A stretch of DNA of 64,000 bases from Chloroflexota bacterium (lineage in GTDB: Bacteria; Chloroflexota; Limnocylindria; Limnocylindrales; CSP1-4), in the NCBI GenBank assembly GCA_016191395.1, contig JACPOS010000009.1:62001-126000 (forward strand). Direction: 5' to 3'. Positions 31,980 to 42,079 of the stretch are shown here, piece after piece. The notes beneath the pieces are model-generated. The model saw only the letters and a list, made by a program, of their open reading frames with translations. It was not told where the DNA came from and made no database searches. The translations under genes and the position numbers were made by a program. The stretch's first letter is position 1. Every line of letters begins with the position of its first letter.

Positions 31980-34900
31980 GTGAACGAGGAGCGGCGCCTC
32001 GTCACCGTCCTCTTTGCCGACGTGGTCGGTTCCACGGCCATGGGCGAGGCCCTGGATGTCGAGGACGTCCGGGCGCTCCTCGGTCGCCTGTTCGCGACCG
32101 CCACTGACGCGGTCGAGCGCCACGGTGGCCGCGTAGAGAAGTTCATCGGCGACGCGGTGATGGCGGTCTTCGGGCTCCCGACGGCACACGACGACGACGC
32201 GGCGCGAGCCCTCTCGGCGGCCATCGACCTGCGCGACCGCGTTCGAGCAGATCCCGCGCTCGGCGAGCGGATGCCGATCCGGCTGGGCGTGAACAGCGGC
32301 GAGGTCATCGCGACGCGGGACGAGGACGCGACCCAGTTCCTGGTCACCGGCGATCCGGTCAACGTTGCCGCCAGGCTCCAGCAGGGCGCAGAGGCGTGGT
32401 CGATCATCGTCGGCGAGCGGACCGCCAGGGCGGTCGGGGAGCGGTTCCGCTTCGGTCCGCAGATCGAGGTGGAGGCCAAGGGCAAGGCCGCGCCGCTGCA
32501 GGCGCGCGAGCTGCGTGGCGTCGCGTCTGGTCGCGCCAGGCGCGTCGGTCGGATCGTGGGCCGTGACGCCGACCTGGACCAGCTGGAGCTCACCGCCAGA
32601 CGGACCTTCGAGGAGCGCCGCCCGTTCCTGGTGAGCATGATCGCGCCGGCCGGCGTGGGGAAGTCGCGCCTGCTGGAGGAGTTCATCAGCCGGCTGGACC
32701 CTGGCGCGCACGTCGCGATGGCGCAGTGCCTTCCATATGGCCAGCGCCTCACCTACTGGCCCATGCGCTCCATCCTGCTGTCCACCATCGGCCTCGCGGA
32801 GGACACCACGCCCGAGGCCATGCGCACCGCGCTCGTGGCATGGCTGCGGCAATCGGGCGAGCCAGACCCGGACCGCAGCGCGGACCTGCTGGCCGCGACG
32901 ATCGGCGCGAAGGAGGTCGAGGGCGGCGACCGCATCGCCGTCCACACAGCATGGCGACGCTTCGTGGAGCTTGCCGCGGAGTGGTCGCCGCTGGTGCTCG
33001 TGATCGAGGACCTCCACTGGTCCAGCGACAGCCTGCTGGACCTGATCGAGGCGATGCTCCAGCCACGGGTGGACGTGCCGCTGCTGATGGTCGTCCTGGC
33101 GAGGCCGGAGCTGCTCGACAGGCGACCCGGCTGGGGTGGCGGGCGTCGCAACGCCGTGTCCATCTCGCTCGAGCCCCTCCAGTCCGGGGCCGTCGCGGAG
33201 CTGGTCGCAGACCTCCTGGACCGGCCGGACCCGGACATCGTCACGGCCGTCGTGGAGCGCGCGGAGGGAAACCCGTTCTATGCGGGCGAGATCGTGCGCT
33301 CGCTCGTGGATCGGCTCGGGCCCGCACCCGATCCTGCGGCTGTGCCCGGGGCGATCGAGGCGCTCCCGGACACGGTCCACGGTACGGTCCTCGCGCGCCT
33401 CGACGCCCTCGAGCCAGAGGCACGGCGGGCCGTGCAGCTCGGGGCGGTCCTCGGCCGCACGTTCGAGCCGCGGGCATTGCCCGCGCTCGACGCGACGATG
33501 ACGCCGGCCGATGCGGAGGTCGCCGTCGAGGGCCTGCTGGACCGCGACCTCGTCCGCCCCACCGGGCGGTCCGCACTGACCTTCCGGCACATCCTGATCC
33601 GCGAGGTCGCCTATGGCACGCTGCCTCGGGCGGAGCGCGCCCGCCTGCACGGCGCGGCGGGCCTGTGGCTGGAGGCGGAGGCAACGGCGACGGGACGCGA
33701 GGACGAGCTAGCCGAGCTGGTCGCGTTCCACTTCCGGGAGGCCACGACGCTTGGCCGGCTCCTGGCCACACCACCCGAGGTCGACCTGGGTCCCAGGGCG
33801 GTCGCCTGGCTCCGTCGCGCGGCGGATGCCGCGGCGGCGGGGGCCGCGGCCGTCGAGGCGGCCCGGCACCTCAACGCGGCGATCGAGCTCGCGCCCCGGG
33901 AGTTGCAGCCCGACCTGCTCGAGCGACTCGGCGAGATCTGGGTCAGCGGAGACCAGGCTCTCGAGGCGTTCGATCGCGCGCATGCGCTGGGCCAGGAGCT
34001 CGGGCTCGGCTCGGAGCAGGCGCTGCGAACGCTGAGCCAAGCCATGATCGTGCGGACGCGCTGGACTGGCTCCGTCAGCGAGCGTATCGACGAGGATGAG
34101 TTCGATCGGCGGATCGCGGAGATCGCGAAATTGCTGGAGGGCGACGTGTCGCCGCGTGCCCGCCTCCTGGGGCAGCTCGCGCTGGCCTTTCGGCCGATGA
34201 TCATCAACCAACCCGGCCCGGGCGATTCGGTTCGTGCCGCGGCCGCCGCGAACACCGCCATCGAGATGGCCCGCGAGCTGGATGACGTCGACATGCAGAG
34301 CGCGGCGATGGACGCCGCCGGAACCGCGGCCTACGCGGACGATCGCCCGGAGCGATCCCTCGCGTTTGCTCGTCCTCGGCTGGAGCTGGGCGAACGCCTG
34401 ACCACCGGGGAGCGGCTGGACGCACAGATCGTCATCGCGTGGATGAACTCCTTTCTTGGGAACCTCGAGGAATCCGAGCGGGCAGCGGACCAGGCGCGAG
34501 CCGGCCTCGGTCGTGGGCAGGCGTCGGCGTGGGTGCTCGGCGTCATCGCCTGGCGGATGCTCGCCCTCTTCTTCCTCGGCCGATGGGACGAGGCGATGCA
34601 GGAGGCCGAGCGAGCGGAGCGCGTGTGGACGGAATCGGAGATCCGGGCGCCGTGGTACGCATTGAACGGAATCCTGGCTGCGTTCCTGATCAGCAGCAGC
34701 CGCGGGGACGCTGTCGGCATGGACCGCTGGCGCGAACATGCGAATCGGATCTTCGACGCGTCGGATCCCGGCATCCGGACCCACGCCCTGCGCAGCCTGG
34801 TGCAGGGTGACCCTGCGAAGCTTGCCAACGACGTCATCGGCAACTTCCGGCGGTTCACGGGCCGGGTCGACTACCTCGCGCTCACGCTCTGGTTCCTCGG

Positions 34901-35243
34901 CGATCGCCGCCAGCCCGTGCCCGGCGAGGTCCTCGACGACCTCGTTGCGTATACGGCAGAGCGCGGGCTGCGGCTCGTGCTCATGCCCGCACTCCGGCTG
35001 CGCGGCCTCCTGCGCCGCGACGCCGGTGACCTCCGCGCCGCGCTGGATGTCGCCGTTGAGATCCATGCGCTGCCGACAGCGGCACGTCTCCGGACGGAGC
35101 TGGGCCTGCTGTCCGGTGACCCGGCCATGATCGCTCGGGGCATGGACGAGCTCGATTCGCTGGGCGACGTCGGGCAGTCCGCACGGGCCGCTGCGGAGAC
35201 ACGAGCGGCCGGCCCTGCGAACGTGCCCGGCCGCGCCGGCTAG
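31980..35243 (+). CDS. Class III adenylate/guanylate cyclase fused to AAA ATPase and TPR repeats
   Basis: A 1087-residue cytoplasmic regulator starting at GTG. Residues 1-175 form a cyclase domain with both metal Asp (Asp14 in LFADVVGST, Asp58 in KFIGDAVMAVFG) and the transition-state Asn128 and Arg132 (VTGDPVNVAARL), so it should be active as a homodimer. A predicted ATPase follows (Walker A APAGVGKS at 222-229; Walker B VLVIEDLHWS near 340), then helical repeats to the end. The architecture is known in many bacteria; inputs are unknown. cNMP made here could reach the four binding proteins of the window. Confidence 0.92.
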   Translation: MNEERRLVTVLFADVVGSTAMGEALDVEDVRALLGRLFATATDAVERHGGRVEKFIGDAVMAVFGLPTAHDDDAARALSAAIDLRDRVRADPALGERMPIRLGVNSGEVIATRDEDATQFLVTGDPVNVAARLQQGAEAWSIIVGERTARAVGERFRFGPQIEVEAKGKAAPLQARELRGVASGRARRVGRIVGRDADLDQLELTARRTFEERRPFLVSMIAPAGVGKSRLLEEFISRLDPGAHVAMAQCLPYGQRLTYWPMRSILLSTIGLAEDTTPEAMRTALVAWLRQSGEPDPDRSADLLAATIGAKEVEGGDRIAVHTAWRRFVELAAEWSPLVLVIEDLHWSSDSLLDLIEAMLQPRVDVPLLMVVLARPELLDRRPGWGGGRRNAVSISLEPLQSGAVAELVADLLDRPDPDIVTAVVERAEGNPFYAGEIVRSLVDRLGPAPDPAAVPGAIEALPDTVHGTVLARLDALEPEARRAVQLGAVLGRTFEPRALPALDATMTPADAEVAVEGLLDRDLVRPTGRSALTFRHILIREVAYGTLPRAERARLHGAAGLWLEAEATATGREDELAELVAFHFREATTLGRLLATPPEVDLGPRAVAWLRRAADAAAAGAAAVEAARHLNAAIELAPRELQPDLLERLGEIWVSGDQALEAFDRAHALGQELGLGSEQALRTLSQAMIVRTRWTGSVSERIDEDEFDRRIAEIAKLLEGDVSPRARLLGQLALAFRPMIINQPGPGDSVRAAAAANTAIEMARELDDVDMQSAAMDAAGTAAYADDRPERSLAFARPRLELGERLTTGERLDAQIVIAWMNSFLGNLEESERAADQARAGLGRGQASAWVLGVIAWRMLALFFLGRWDEAMQEAERAERVWTESEIRAPWYALNGILAAFLISSSRGDAVGMDRWREHANRIFDASDPGIRTHALRSLVQGDPAKLANDVIGNFRRFTGRVDYLALTLWFLGDRRQPVPGEVLDDLVAYTAERGLRLVLMPALRLRGLLRRDAGDLRAALDVAVEIHALPTAARLRTELGLLSGDPAMIARGMDELDSLGDVGQSARAAAETRAAGPANVPGRAG

Positions 35244-35268
35244 CGGGAGCCCGGCGCTCCAGAAGGCG

Positions 35269-35949
35269 TCAGCTCGCCGGTCCCGGCTGGGCATCGAGCC
35301 CGAACAAGTCGCGGCATCCGTCGAGCCCCTCGACCGCGAACGCCGGGCGCGGCCGGGCGCGCCAGCCCTCCAGCGTCATCCGGAACCGCTGCGCGTCCTG
35401 CGCGACGCCGCGTTGCAGCAGGCGGCCGATGCCGTTCGGCTCGTAGCCAACGCCGAGGCTGACCCGGGCGGATGCGCGGTTGGTGAGGAACGCCTCCGTT
35501 TCGGCGATCTCGGCGCCCAGGTGATCGAAGGCCAGCGCCAGGACGGCCTGGCGCATCAGCTTGCCGATGCCGCGCCCCTGGAACTCCCGGCCGAGCCACG
35601 ACCCGCTGCCCACCGTTCGGACCTTCGGGAACTCGTGGGCGCGCAGGTCCTGGAAGCCCACCGGCGTGTCGTCGACCCAGACGCCGAGCGTCAGGATCCA
35701 GTCGTCCACCGTCCAGCCCGAGCGGGTGGACATGTAGAACTGGTAGGACGATCGCTCGCGGGCGGGCGAGGGCAGGTCCGTCCATGGGATGGAGAACGGC
35801 ATCTCGTCCGGGGAGTGAATTCCCCCGCTGACGATCGCGACGAACGCCGGCAGCTCCGCCTCCGTCGGCAACCGGAGCACGACCCTGCCGAGATCCGGGT
35901 CGATGGTGGTGATGCGCAGGTCGTACAGGGGCCACAGCGGGTGCGTCAC
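35269..35949 (-). CDS. GNAT-family N-acetyltransferase
   Basis: 226 residues. The acetyl-CoA loop is GSGSWLGREFQGRGIGKLMR, the usual Q/R-x-x-G-x-G/A of GNAT enzymes, preceded by strands WILTLGVWVDDTPVGFQDL and followed by LGAEIAETEAFLTNRASARVS, typical of RimJ/RimL-like members that acetylate proteins or small amines. ATG at 35949; divergent from the aldolase gene with only 17 bp between starts, so the two probably share a control region. Substrate unknown. Confidence 0.87.
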   Translation of the reverse strand: MTHPLWPLYDLRITTIDPDLGRVVLRLPTEAELPAFVAIVSGGIHSPDEMPFSIPWTDLPSPARERSSYQFYMSTRSGWTVDDWILTLGVWVDDTPVGFQDLRAHEFPKVRTVGSGSWLGREFQGRGIGKLMRQAVLALAFDHLGAEIAETEAFLTNRASARVSLGVGYEPNGIGRLLQRGVAQDAQRFRMTLEGWRARPRPAFAVEGLDGCRDLFGLDAQPGPAS

Positions 35950-35966
35950 CGGGGCATGATACGAAC

Positions 35967-36728
35967 ATGACGATCGAATTCCGCCGCCGCATCCACGCAG
36001 GTGAAACCCTCTTCGGCGCGTGGGCGAGCCTGGGCTCGCCGGGCTCCGCGGAGCTCCTCGGGCGCTCCGGCCTGGATTGGGTCGTGGTCGACATGGAGCA
36101 CGGCAACACGACGGAATCGGAGCTGCTCGCGCACCTCACCGCGATCGAGGTCAGCGGTTCGGTCGCCCTCGTCCGACCCCAGTCGGGCGAGCGCCTCCGC
36201 ATCGGGCGCGCGCTGGACATGGGTGCCGCCGGAGTCGTGATCCCGCGGCTGGACACGGCGGACCAGGTCCGCGAGGCGGTCACCTTCCTCCGCTACCCGC
36301 CGACCGGCCAGCGCGGCGTGGCCCTGCTCACCCGTGGGGCGGGCCTGGGAACGGTGAATCACGCCGGCGTGGCGGCACTCAACGACGACATCGTGGGCAT
36401 CGTGCAGATCGAATCGCCTTCGGCACTCGACGCCGCGGACGAGTTCGCGGCCACCGACGGGGTCGATGTCCTGTTCGTGGGTCCCGCGGACCTGTCGCAC
36501 TCCCTTGGAATCCCGGGGCAGTTCTCCAACCCCCGGTACCAGGACGCGCTCAAGCACGTGGTCGCCGCGTGCCGGGCCCACGGCAAGGCTGCCGGGATCC
36601 TGCTCTACGACCATGCGTCATTCAAGCCGCACCTGGACCTCGGCTACACGTTCGTCGGGATCGGGGCGGACGTGTCCTACGTGAACGACGGCATCAAGGC
36701 CGCGCTCAACGCGGCGCGGGGCGGCTAG
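35967..36728 (+). CDS. HpcH/HpaI-family aldolase
   Basis: A 253-residue class II aldolase (2,4-dihydroxyhept-2-ene-1,7-dioate aldolase or 2-keto-3-deoxy sugar acid type), making or splitting 4-hydroxy-2-oxo acids. Motifs: DWVVVDMEHGNTT, ALVRPQSGER, GAAGVVIPRLDTADQVREAV, metal-binding Glu in VQIESPSALDAADE and Asp in VLFVGPADLSHSLG. Length and all metal ligands are normal. The true substrate is not given by the sequence; nearby aromatic catabolism makes a ring-cleavage product plausible. Confidence 0.9.
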   Translation: MTIEFRRRIHAGETLFGAWASLGSPGSAELLGRSGLDWVVVDMEHGNTTESELLAHLTAIEVSGSVALVRPQSGERLRIGRALDMGAAGVVIPRLDTADQVREAVTFLRYPPTGQRGVALLTRGAGLGTVNHAGVAALNDDIVGIVQIESPSALDAADEFAATDGVDVLFVGPADLSHSLGIPGQFSNPRYQDALKHVVAACRAHGKAAGILLYDHASFKPHLDLGYTFVGIGADVSYVNDGIKAALNAARGG

Positions 36729-37633
36729 ATCGTCCTCGATCTCGAGGCCGCCGAGGCCTGGATCCGGAGCGTCGTCCAGCCGGTCGGCTCGATCGACCTC
36801 GTTCGCGTCCGTCCGTGGGCGGACGTGGTGGAAGTGCCCACGGCCGACGGGCGCGCGTGGTTCAAAGCCTGCCAGCCGCAGCACGCGCTCGAGCCGCGCA
36901 TGACCGCCGTGCTGTTCCGACGATGGCCGGACCGGGTGGTTCGCGTGCTCGGGCACGACCCGGATCGGGCGTGGCTCCTCACCGCGGACGCCGGGGTGCC
37001 CATCGGCGAGCTTGGCAACGCGCCGGAGCTGTGGCTCCGGATCCTGCCCCGATACGCCGAGCTGCAGCATGGCGAGCGAGCCTTCGTCGCCGACCACCTC
37101 GGGCACGACGTCCTGGACCTCCGCGTCAGCACGCTGCCCGCCTGGTACGAGGTCTGCTCTCGCGGGACCTTCCATTGGAGCCCGCGGAGCGCGCGTCCCT
37201 GCGGGCGTTTGCGCCTCGCTTCCGCGAGCTCTGCGCGGAGGTCGCCGCGGAGCACCCCGGCGACACCGTCCAGCACGACGACCTCCACCTTCGTGGCGTG
37301 TTCGCGCTCGAGGATGAGCTCCGAATCCTCGACTGGGGCGATGCCTCCATCGAGCACCCGTTCGCCTCGCTTGTCGTGACCTTCCGGTTCCTGGAGCAGC
37401 ACAACGGGCTCGCGCCGGACGACCCGTGGTTCGCCAGGCTCCGCGACGCGTACCTGGAGCCGTGGGGCACGAACCTCGTCGGTGCGTTCGACCGGGCGAT
37501 GCGCATCGGGCTGTTCGCCCACGTGATCGCCTGGCTTCGGCACCGCGATCCGCTCGCACCCGAGCAGAAAGCGGACTTCGACCGCGAATACGTGGTCGTG
37601 CTGCGGCGGGCGATCGCGCAGATCGGCGCGTGA
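36729..37633 (+). pseudogene. Aminoglycoside/choline kinase-fold phosphotransferase, frameshifted
   Basis: The N-terminal lobe reads in one frame (WADVVEVPTADGRAWFKACQ, YAELQHGERAFVADHLGHDV) and the C-lobe in another (DTVQHDDLHLRGVFALEDEL, RILDWGDASIEHPFASL, with the HDDLH catalytic and LDWGD metal motifs). The switch lies near 37152 and needs one extra base. In addition, no ATG, GTG or TTG precedes the first homologous residues; the frame opens directly after the aldolase stop with ATC, and the first GTG is at 36825. Either a consensus error or a decayed kinase. Substrate unknown. Confidence 0.7.
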
Positions 37634-37720
37634 CCTCCCGGCCCCTTCGACGGCCCGCGTTCATGACTTCTCCGGGACAAATGGCACGCTGGGGCTGTCA
37701 GGGCTCGACGCACTACACTT

Positions 37721-38227
37721 TTGCCCGTGACTGATCTCACCGAGCGCGCCGTCGCCTCGCGCGTCCCCGGCCTCATCGACGAGAAGCTCAAGAGCCTCAC
37801 CCGGCGTGAGCCGCTGACGGTGGGCCCGGGCACCTCGCTCCAGGACTGCCTCGATCGGATCCGCCAGACCGGGACCGGCGACTCCGTCTTCGTGACCGAC
37901 CCGCAGGGCCGCCTGCTCGGGGTCCTGACCGAGCGCGACATCTTCGCCCGGCTCGTGAACCCGGACGTGGACCTCGCGAAGCCGGTGGAGCTCCTGATGG
38001 TGGATCACCCCAACACGCTCCACCTGGACCAGCCGATCCGCCGCGCGATCGAGCTCATGCAGACGGGCAAGTTCCGGAACGTCCCGTTGGTCGATGACGA
38101 TGGCGTCCTCGTGGGCGTGGTCCGGCCCGTGGACGTGCTCAAGTACCTCGCCGAGGCGTTCCCCGAGGAGCTGCTCAACCTCCCGCCGCGACCGCACCAG
38201 CTGATGGACGCGACCGAGGGCGCATGA
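37721..38227 (+). CDS. CBS-pair domain protein upstream of korA
   Basis: 168 residues comprising two CBS motifs ([17 protein letters not shown] to [12 protein letters not shown], and [17 protein letters not shown] to [12 protein letters not shown]), a Bateman module that commonly binds AMP, ATP or NAD(P). TTG at 37721 or GTG at 37727 can start it. The stop overlaps the korA start by 4 bp, so it is probably an energy-sensing partner of the oxidoreductase. It keeps the R-D of TERDIFARL, typical of nucleotide-binding CBS pairs. Confidence 0.88.
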   Translation: MPVTDLTERAVASRVPGLIDEKLKSLTRREPLTVGPGTSLQDCLDRIRQTGTGDSVFVTDPQGRLLGVLTERDIFARLVNPDVDLAKPVELLMVDHPNTLHLDQPIRRAIELMQTGKFRNVPLVDDDGVLVGVVRPVDVLKYLAEAFPEELLNLPPRPHQLMDATEGA

Positions 38228-40101
38228 GCACCGAAGCCCCACTCAAGGCCACCCCGACCACCCAGAAGCAGCTCGAGCGAGTCACCATCCGGTTCGCCGG
38301 CGACTCCGGCGACGGGATGCAGCTGACCGGCACGCAGTTCACGAAGAACGCGGCGGCGTTCGGCAATGACATCAGCACCTTCCCGGACTACCCCGCGGAG
38401 ATCCGCGCCCCCGCCGGCTCCCTGCCCGGCGTGTCCGGCTTCCAGCTGAGCTTCTCCAGCACGGACATCCATACCCCGGGCGACGCCCCGGACGTGCTCG
38501 TCGCCATGAACCCGGCGGCGCTCAAGGCGAACCTCGGCGAGCTGCCGGCCGGCGGTGCGCTGATCGTCAACGAGGACGCCTTCACCCCCGGCAACCTGCA
38601 GAAGGTCGGCTACGCGAGCAACCCGCTCGGCGACGGCTCGCTCAAGCAGTGGAACCTGTTCAGCGTCCCGGTCTCCACGCTCAACAGCCGTGCGCTGGAG
38701 GGACTCGGCCTCACCAACAAGCAGGTCGATCTCACGAAGAACTTCTTCGCCCTCGGGCTCATGTTCTGGCTCTACGAGCGCGACATGGCGGCGACCGTCA
38801 GCTGGATCGACGACAAGTTCAAGAAGCGGCCGGAGATTGCCGAGGGCAACAAGCGCGCGCTCAAGGCGGGCTACAACTTCGGCGAGACGACCGAGATCTT
38901 CCACGAGCGGTACGTCGTCCCGCCGGCGAAGCTCCGGCCCGGCCACTACCGGAACATCACCGGCAACGAGGCGACAGCCCTGGGCATGGTCGCGGCGTCC
39001 CAGCTCGCGGAACGCCCCATCTTCTACGGCTCCTACCCGATCACGCCGGCCTCGGACATCCTCCACCAGCTCGCCGGGTACAAGAACTTCGGCGTCAAGA
39101 CGTTCCAGGCCGAGGACGAGATCGCGGCGGTGGGTGCGGCGATCGGGGCAAGCTACGGCGGGGCCATGGGGCTAACGGCCTCATCCGGACCCGGCATCGC
39201 CCTCAAGACCGAGGCGATGGGCCTGGCCGTGATGGTCGAGCTGCCGCTCGTGGTGATCGACGTCCAGCGCGCCGGCCCGTCCACGGGCATGCCCACCAAG
39301 ACCGAGCAGGGCGACCTGCTCCAGGTCCTGTTCGGGCGCAACGGGGAATCGCCGCTCGTGGTCCTCGCCCCGGCGACCCCCGCCGAGTGCTTCACCTTCG
39401 CGATCGAGGCGTGGCGCATCGCCCTGAAGTACATGACCCCGGTCGTCTACATGTCCGACGCGTTCCTCGCCAACGGCGCGGAGCCCTGGCGGATTCCGAA
39501 CCTCGCCGACCTGTCCTCGATCGCCGTGCCGAATCGCACGGCCCGTGAGGGCTTCTACCCGTACCTGCGTGACGAGACCACCCTGGCCCGTCCGTGGGCC
39601 CTGCCGGGCACGCCCGGCCTGGAGCACCGGATCGGCGGCCTCGAGAAGGCCGACGTCATGGGCAACGTCAGCTACGACCCTGACAACCACCACCGGATGA
39701 CGCTGCTCCGGCAGGCCAAGATCGATGGCATCGCCGCCGACATCCCGCCGCTCGAGGTCCACGGCCCGGCGGAGGGCGACCTGCTCGTGCTCGGCTGGGG
39801 CTCCACGTACGGCGCGATCCGCAGCGCGGTGAAGCGACTCCAGGACCGCGGCGCGTCCATCGCCCACGCCCACCTGCGCTACCTCAACCCGCTGCCCGAG
39901 AACGTCGGCGACGTGCTCAAGGCGTACAAGCGGGTGCTCATCCCGGAGCTCAACCTCGGCCAGCTCCGGATGCTCATCCGGGCGCGATACCTGATCGACG
40001 CGATCGGCTACAACCGCGTCCGTGGCAAGCCGTTCCGCATCGCCGAGCTCGAGGCGGAAGCGGTGCGGGTCCTCGCGACACTCGGGGTGACCATCGCATG
40101 A
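38224..40101 (+). CDS. korA: 2-oxoacid:ferredoxin oxidoreductase, fused gamma-alpha subunit
   Basis: 625 residues. The N-terminal gamma domain (about 1-190) shows [19 protein letters not shown] and [19 protein letters not shown]; the alpha domain (about 230-625) shows [34 protein letters not shown] and [19 protein letters not shown]. The single-chain gamma-alpha order and length match KorA of Mycobacterium, which with KorB decarboxylates 2-oxoglutarate to succinyl-CoA with ferredoxin as acceptor. Pyruvate cannot be excluded. Overlaps korB by 4 bp. Confidence 0.95.
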   Translation: MSTEAPLKATPTTQKQLERVTIRFAGDSGDGMQLTGTQFTKNAAAFGNDISTFPDYPAEIRAPAGSLPGVSGFQLSFSSTDIHTPGDAPDVLVAMNPAALKANLGELPAGGALIVNEDAFTPGNLQKVGYASNPLGDGSLKQWNLFSVPVSTLNSRALEGLGLTNKQVDLTKNFFALGLMFWLYERDMAATVSWIDDKFKKRPEIAEGNKRALKAGYNFGETTEIFHERYVVPPAKLRPGHYRNITGNEATALGMVAASQLAERPIFYGSYPITPASDILHQLAGYKNFGVKTFQAEDEIAAVGAAIGASYGGAMGLTASSGPGIALKTEAMGLAVMVELPLVVIDVQRAGPSTGMPTKTEQGDLLQVLFGRNGESPLVVLAPATPAECFTFAIEAWRIALKYMTPVVYMSDAFLANGAEPWRIPNLADLSSIAVPNRTAREGFYPYLRDETTLARPWALPGTPGLEHRIGGLEKADVMGNVSYDPDNHHRMTLLRQAKIDGIAADIPPLEVHGPAEGDLLVLGWGSTYGAIRSAVKRLQDRGASIAHAHLRYLNPLPENVGDVLKAYKRVLIPELNLGQLRMLIRARYLIDAIGYNRVRGKPFRIAELEAEAVRVLATLGVTIA

Positions 40102-41165
40102 CCGACACGATCACCGGCGCGGACAACGGCGCCGGCAACGGCGCCGCGGCCACGCTCCCGGAGCTGCCCGTGCTGACCCGGAAGGACTTCGTGTCCGACC
40201 AGGAGGTCCGCTGGTGCCCGGGCTGCGGCGACTACTCCATCCTCGCCCAGACCCAGAAGGTGATGCCGGACTTCGGCTACCCGAAGGAGAACATCGTCTT
40301 CATCTCCGGCATCGGCTGCTCCGGCCGCCTGCCGTACTACATGAACACGTATGGGTTCCACACGATCCACGGCCGTGCGCCGGCCATCGCGACCGGCCTC
40401 AAGGCGGCTCGCCCCGACCTGATGGTCTGGGTCATCACCGGCGACGGCGACGCGCTGTCGATCGGCGGCAACCACCTGATCCACTCGCTGCGCCGCAACG
40501 TGGACGTGCGGATCATCATGTTCAACAACCGCATCTACGGACTGACCAAGGGTCAGGCGAGCCCCACCTCAGAGCTCGGCAAGATCACCAAGTCGTCCCC
40601 GTATGGCACCGTGGACTTCCCGATCAGCCCGCTCGCGATCGCCCTCGCCGCGGAGGCGACGTTCATCGCCCGGTCGGTGGACACGTTCACGGAGCACATG
40701 CAGGCCACCCTCAACGCGGCCGGCAACCACCATGGCTCCACGTTCGTGGAGGTCCTCCAGAACTGCAACATCTTCAACGACGGCGCCCATCGCGAGTTCA
40801 CGGATCGCGAGGTCCGCGAGGATCGCACCGTCGTCCTGGAGCACGGCAAGCCGATGATCTTCGGCAAGGACCGGAACAAGGGCATCCGCCTCGCGGGCCA
40901 CCAGCCGGAGGTCGTGACAATCGGCGAGAACGGCATCACCGAGGCGGACATCCTCGTCCACGACGAGACCGATCCGCTCATCGCGTTCATGCTCGCGCAC
41001 ATCTACTGGCCGGAGTTCCCGGTGCCAGTGGGCGTGCTCCGTCGCGTCTCGCGCCCCACCCATCACCAGATGCTCGTGGACCAGCTCGCCCAGGCCACCG
41101 CGACACGTGGCGCCGGCGACCTCACGAAGCTGCTCAACTCCGGCGAAACCTGGAAGGTCGAATGA
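40098..41165 (+). CDS. korB: 2-oxoacid:ferredoxin oxidoreductase, beta subunit
   Basis: 355 residues carrying the thiamine-diphosphate site ([35 protein letters not shown]) and the [4Fe-4S] cysteines ([23 protein letters not shown], and a later Cys in [10 protein letters not shown]). The P-x-x-Y-G signature of the 2-oxoglutarate or pyruvate types is [14 protein letters not shown]-like. It pairs with KorA, overlapping it by 4 bp. The electron acceptor could be the FdxA ferredoxin at 12081. Confidence 0.95.
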   Translation: MTDTITGADNGAGNGAAATLPELPVLTRKDFVSDQEVRWCPGCGDYSILAQTQKVMPDFGYPKENIVFISGIGCSGRLPYYMNTYGFHTIHGRAPAIATGLKAARPDLMVWVITGDGDALSIGGNHLIHSLRRNVDVRIIMFNNRIYGLTKGQASPTSELGKITKSSPYGTVDFPISPLAIALAAEATFIARSVDTFTEHMQATLNAAGNHHGSTFVEVLQNCNIFNDGAHREFTDREVREDRTVVLEHGKPMIFGKDRNKGIRLAGHQPEVVTIGENGITEADILVHDETDPLIAFMLAHIYWPEFPVPVGVLRRVSRPTHHQMLVDQLAQATATRGAGDLTKLLNSGETWKVE

Positions 41166-41205
41166 AGACGGACCTCACGGCGCGAACAGGCGGGATGATC
41201 GCGCC

Positions 41206-41706
41206 GTGATCTGCCCTGTTTGCCGCTTCGGCAACTTCCCGGGCGACGACACCTGCGCCAACTGCGGCGCCGACCTCTGGAACGCGGATACGCCGCAGGG
41301 CATCACGACGTTCCGGGGGAACCTGCTGGGACTGCACCTGGACGAGCTCGGCGCGCCGGAGCCACACCTGATCGACGCCGGCGCTTCCGTCGAGGACGCG
41401 ATCGGACGGATGCGCGCCGAAGGCGTCGACTGCCTGCTGGTCACCGATGCCGGTGTCCTGGTCGGAATCTTCACGGACCGCGACGCGATCCTGAAGGTCG
41501 CGGGCCGGCCCATCGAGAACCGGACGGTCCGAGAGGTCATGACCCAGGACCCGGTCATCCTTCGCAGCGGCGACCCGGTCGCCGTCGCGATCCACAAGAT
41601 GGCGGTGGGTGGCTTCCGGCACGTCCCGATCGTGAAGGGCGGCGTTCCCGTCGGCGTCGTGTCGGCGCGAGACGTGTTCCGGCACCTCGCGTCGGACCTT
41701 GACTGA
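41206..41706 (+). CDS. Zinc-ribbon plus CBS-pair protein downstream of korB
   Basis: 166 residues from GTG: an N-terminal zinc ribbon (CPVCRFGNFPGDDTCANCG), then a CBS pair (ASVEDAIGRMRAEGVDCLLV to GIFTDRDAILKV and DPVILRSGDPVAVAIHKM to GVVSARDVFRHL). This ribbon-CBS combination sensing adenylates and perhaps metal or redox state is rather rare. It follows korB by 40 bp and precedes the receiver-like gene, with an 8-bp overlap. A regulator of the Kor enzyme is a reasonable guess. Confidence 0.85.
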   Translation: MICPVCRFGNFPGDDTCANCGADLWNADTPQGITTFRGNLLGLHLDELGAPEPHLIDAGASVEDAIGRMRAEGVDCLLVTDAGVLVGIFTDRDAILKVAGRPIENRTVREVMTQDPVILRSGDPVAVAIHKMAVGGFRHVPIVKGGVPVGVVSARDVFRHLASDLD

Positions 41707-42079
41707 GATCGCCCAGGGCCTTCGCACGGTCGTCATCCTCGCCGACGACCTGATCTGGGCGTCACGACTCTCCGACGCGATCACCGCAGCGGGCGCAAGC
41801 CCTCGGCGTGTGCGCCGGCTCGAGGCCCTGGCGGACCTGCTCGGGCGGGACGGGGAGCCCGCCCGCCTTGCAATCGTCGACCTGACCGCACGCGCGTATG
41901 ACGGCGTCGAGGCAATCCGGGTCGCCACCGGTACGGGCGCGAGGGTCGTCGCGGTGGGACAGCACGACGATGCCGCGCTTCGAGCGGCGGCGCTCGCGGC
42001 CGGTGCCGAGCGCGTGTTCACCTATCGGGGGCTGTTCGAGCATGGCCCGCGCACCCTGGCGGCATGGCTCGCCCGGTGA
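41699..42079 (+). CDS. Receiver-like domain protein with altered phosphoacceptor pocket
   Basis: 126 residues starting at TTG. Secondary structure and spacing suit a response-regulator receiver: TVVILADDLIWASRLSDAIT, LAIVDLTARAYDGVEAIRVA (Asp at the phospho-site position) and ARVVAVGQHDDAALRAAALA, but the conserved Lys of strand 5 is absent (AERVFTYRGL). Probably a pseudo-receiver or an unphosphorylated adaptor. It overlaps the ribbon-CBS gene by 8 bp and the peptidase gene by 16 bp. Confidence 0.65.
   Translation: MTEIAQGLRTVVILADDLIWASRLSDAITAAGASPRRVRRLEALADLLGRDGEPARLAIVDLTARAYDGVEAIRVATGTGARVVAVGQHDDAALRAAALAAGAERVFTYRGLFEHGPRTLAAWLAR

Noticed and set aside
36020..36730. A 537-residue aldolase-kinase fusion on the plus strand
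   Set aside because: The first part is the aldolase gene in the wrong frame; only the last part is real kinase sequence.
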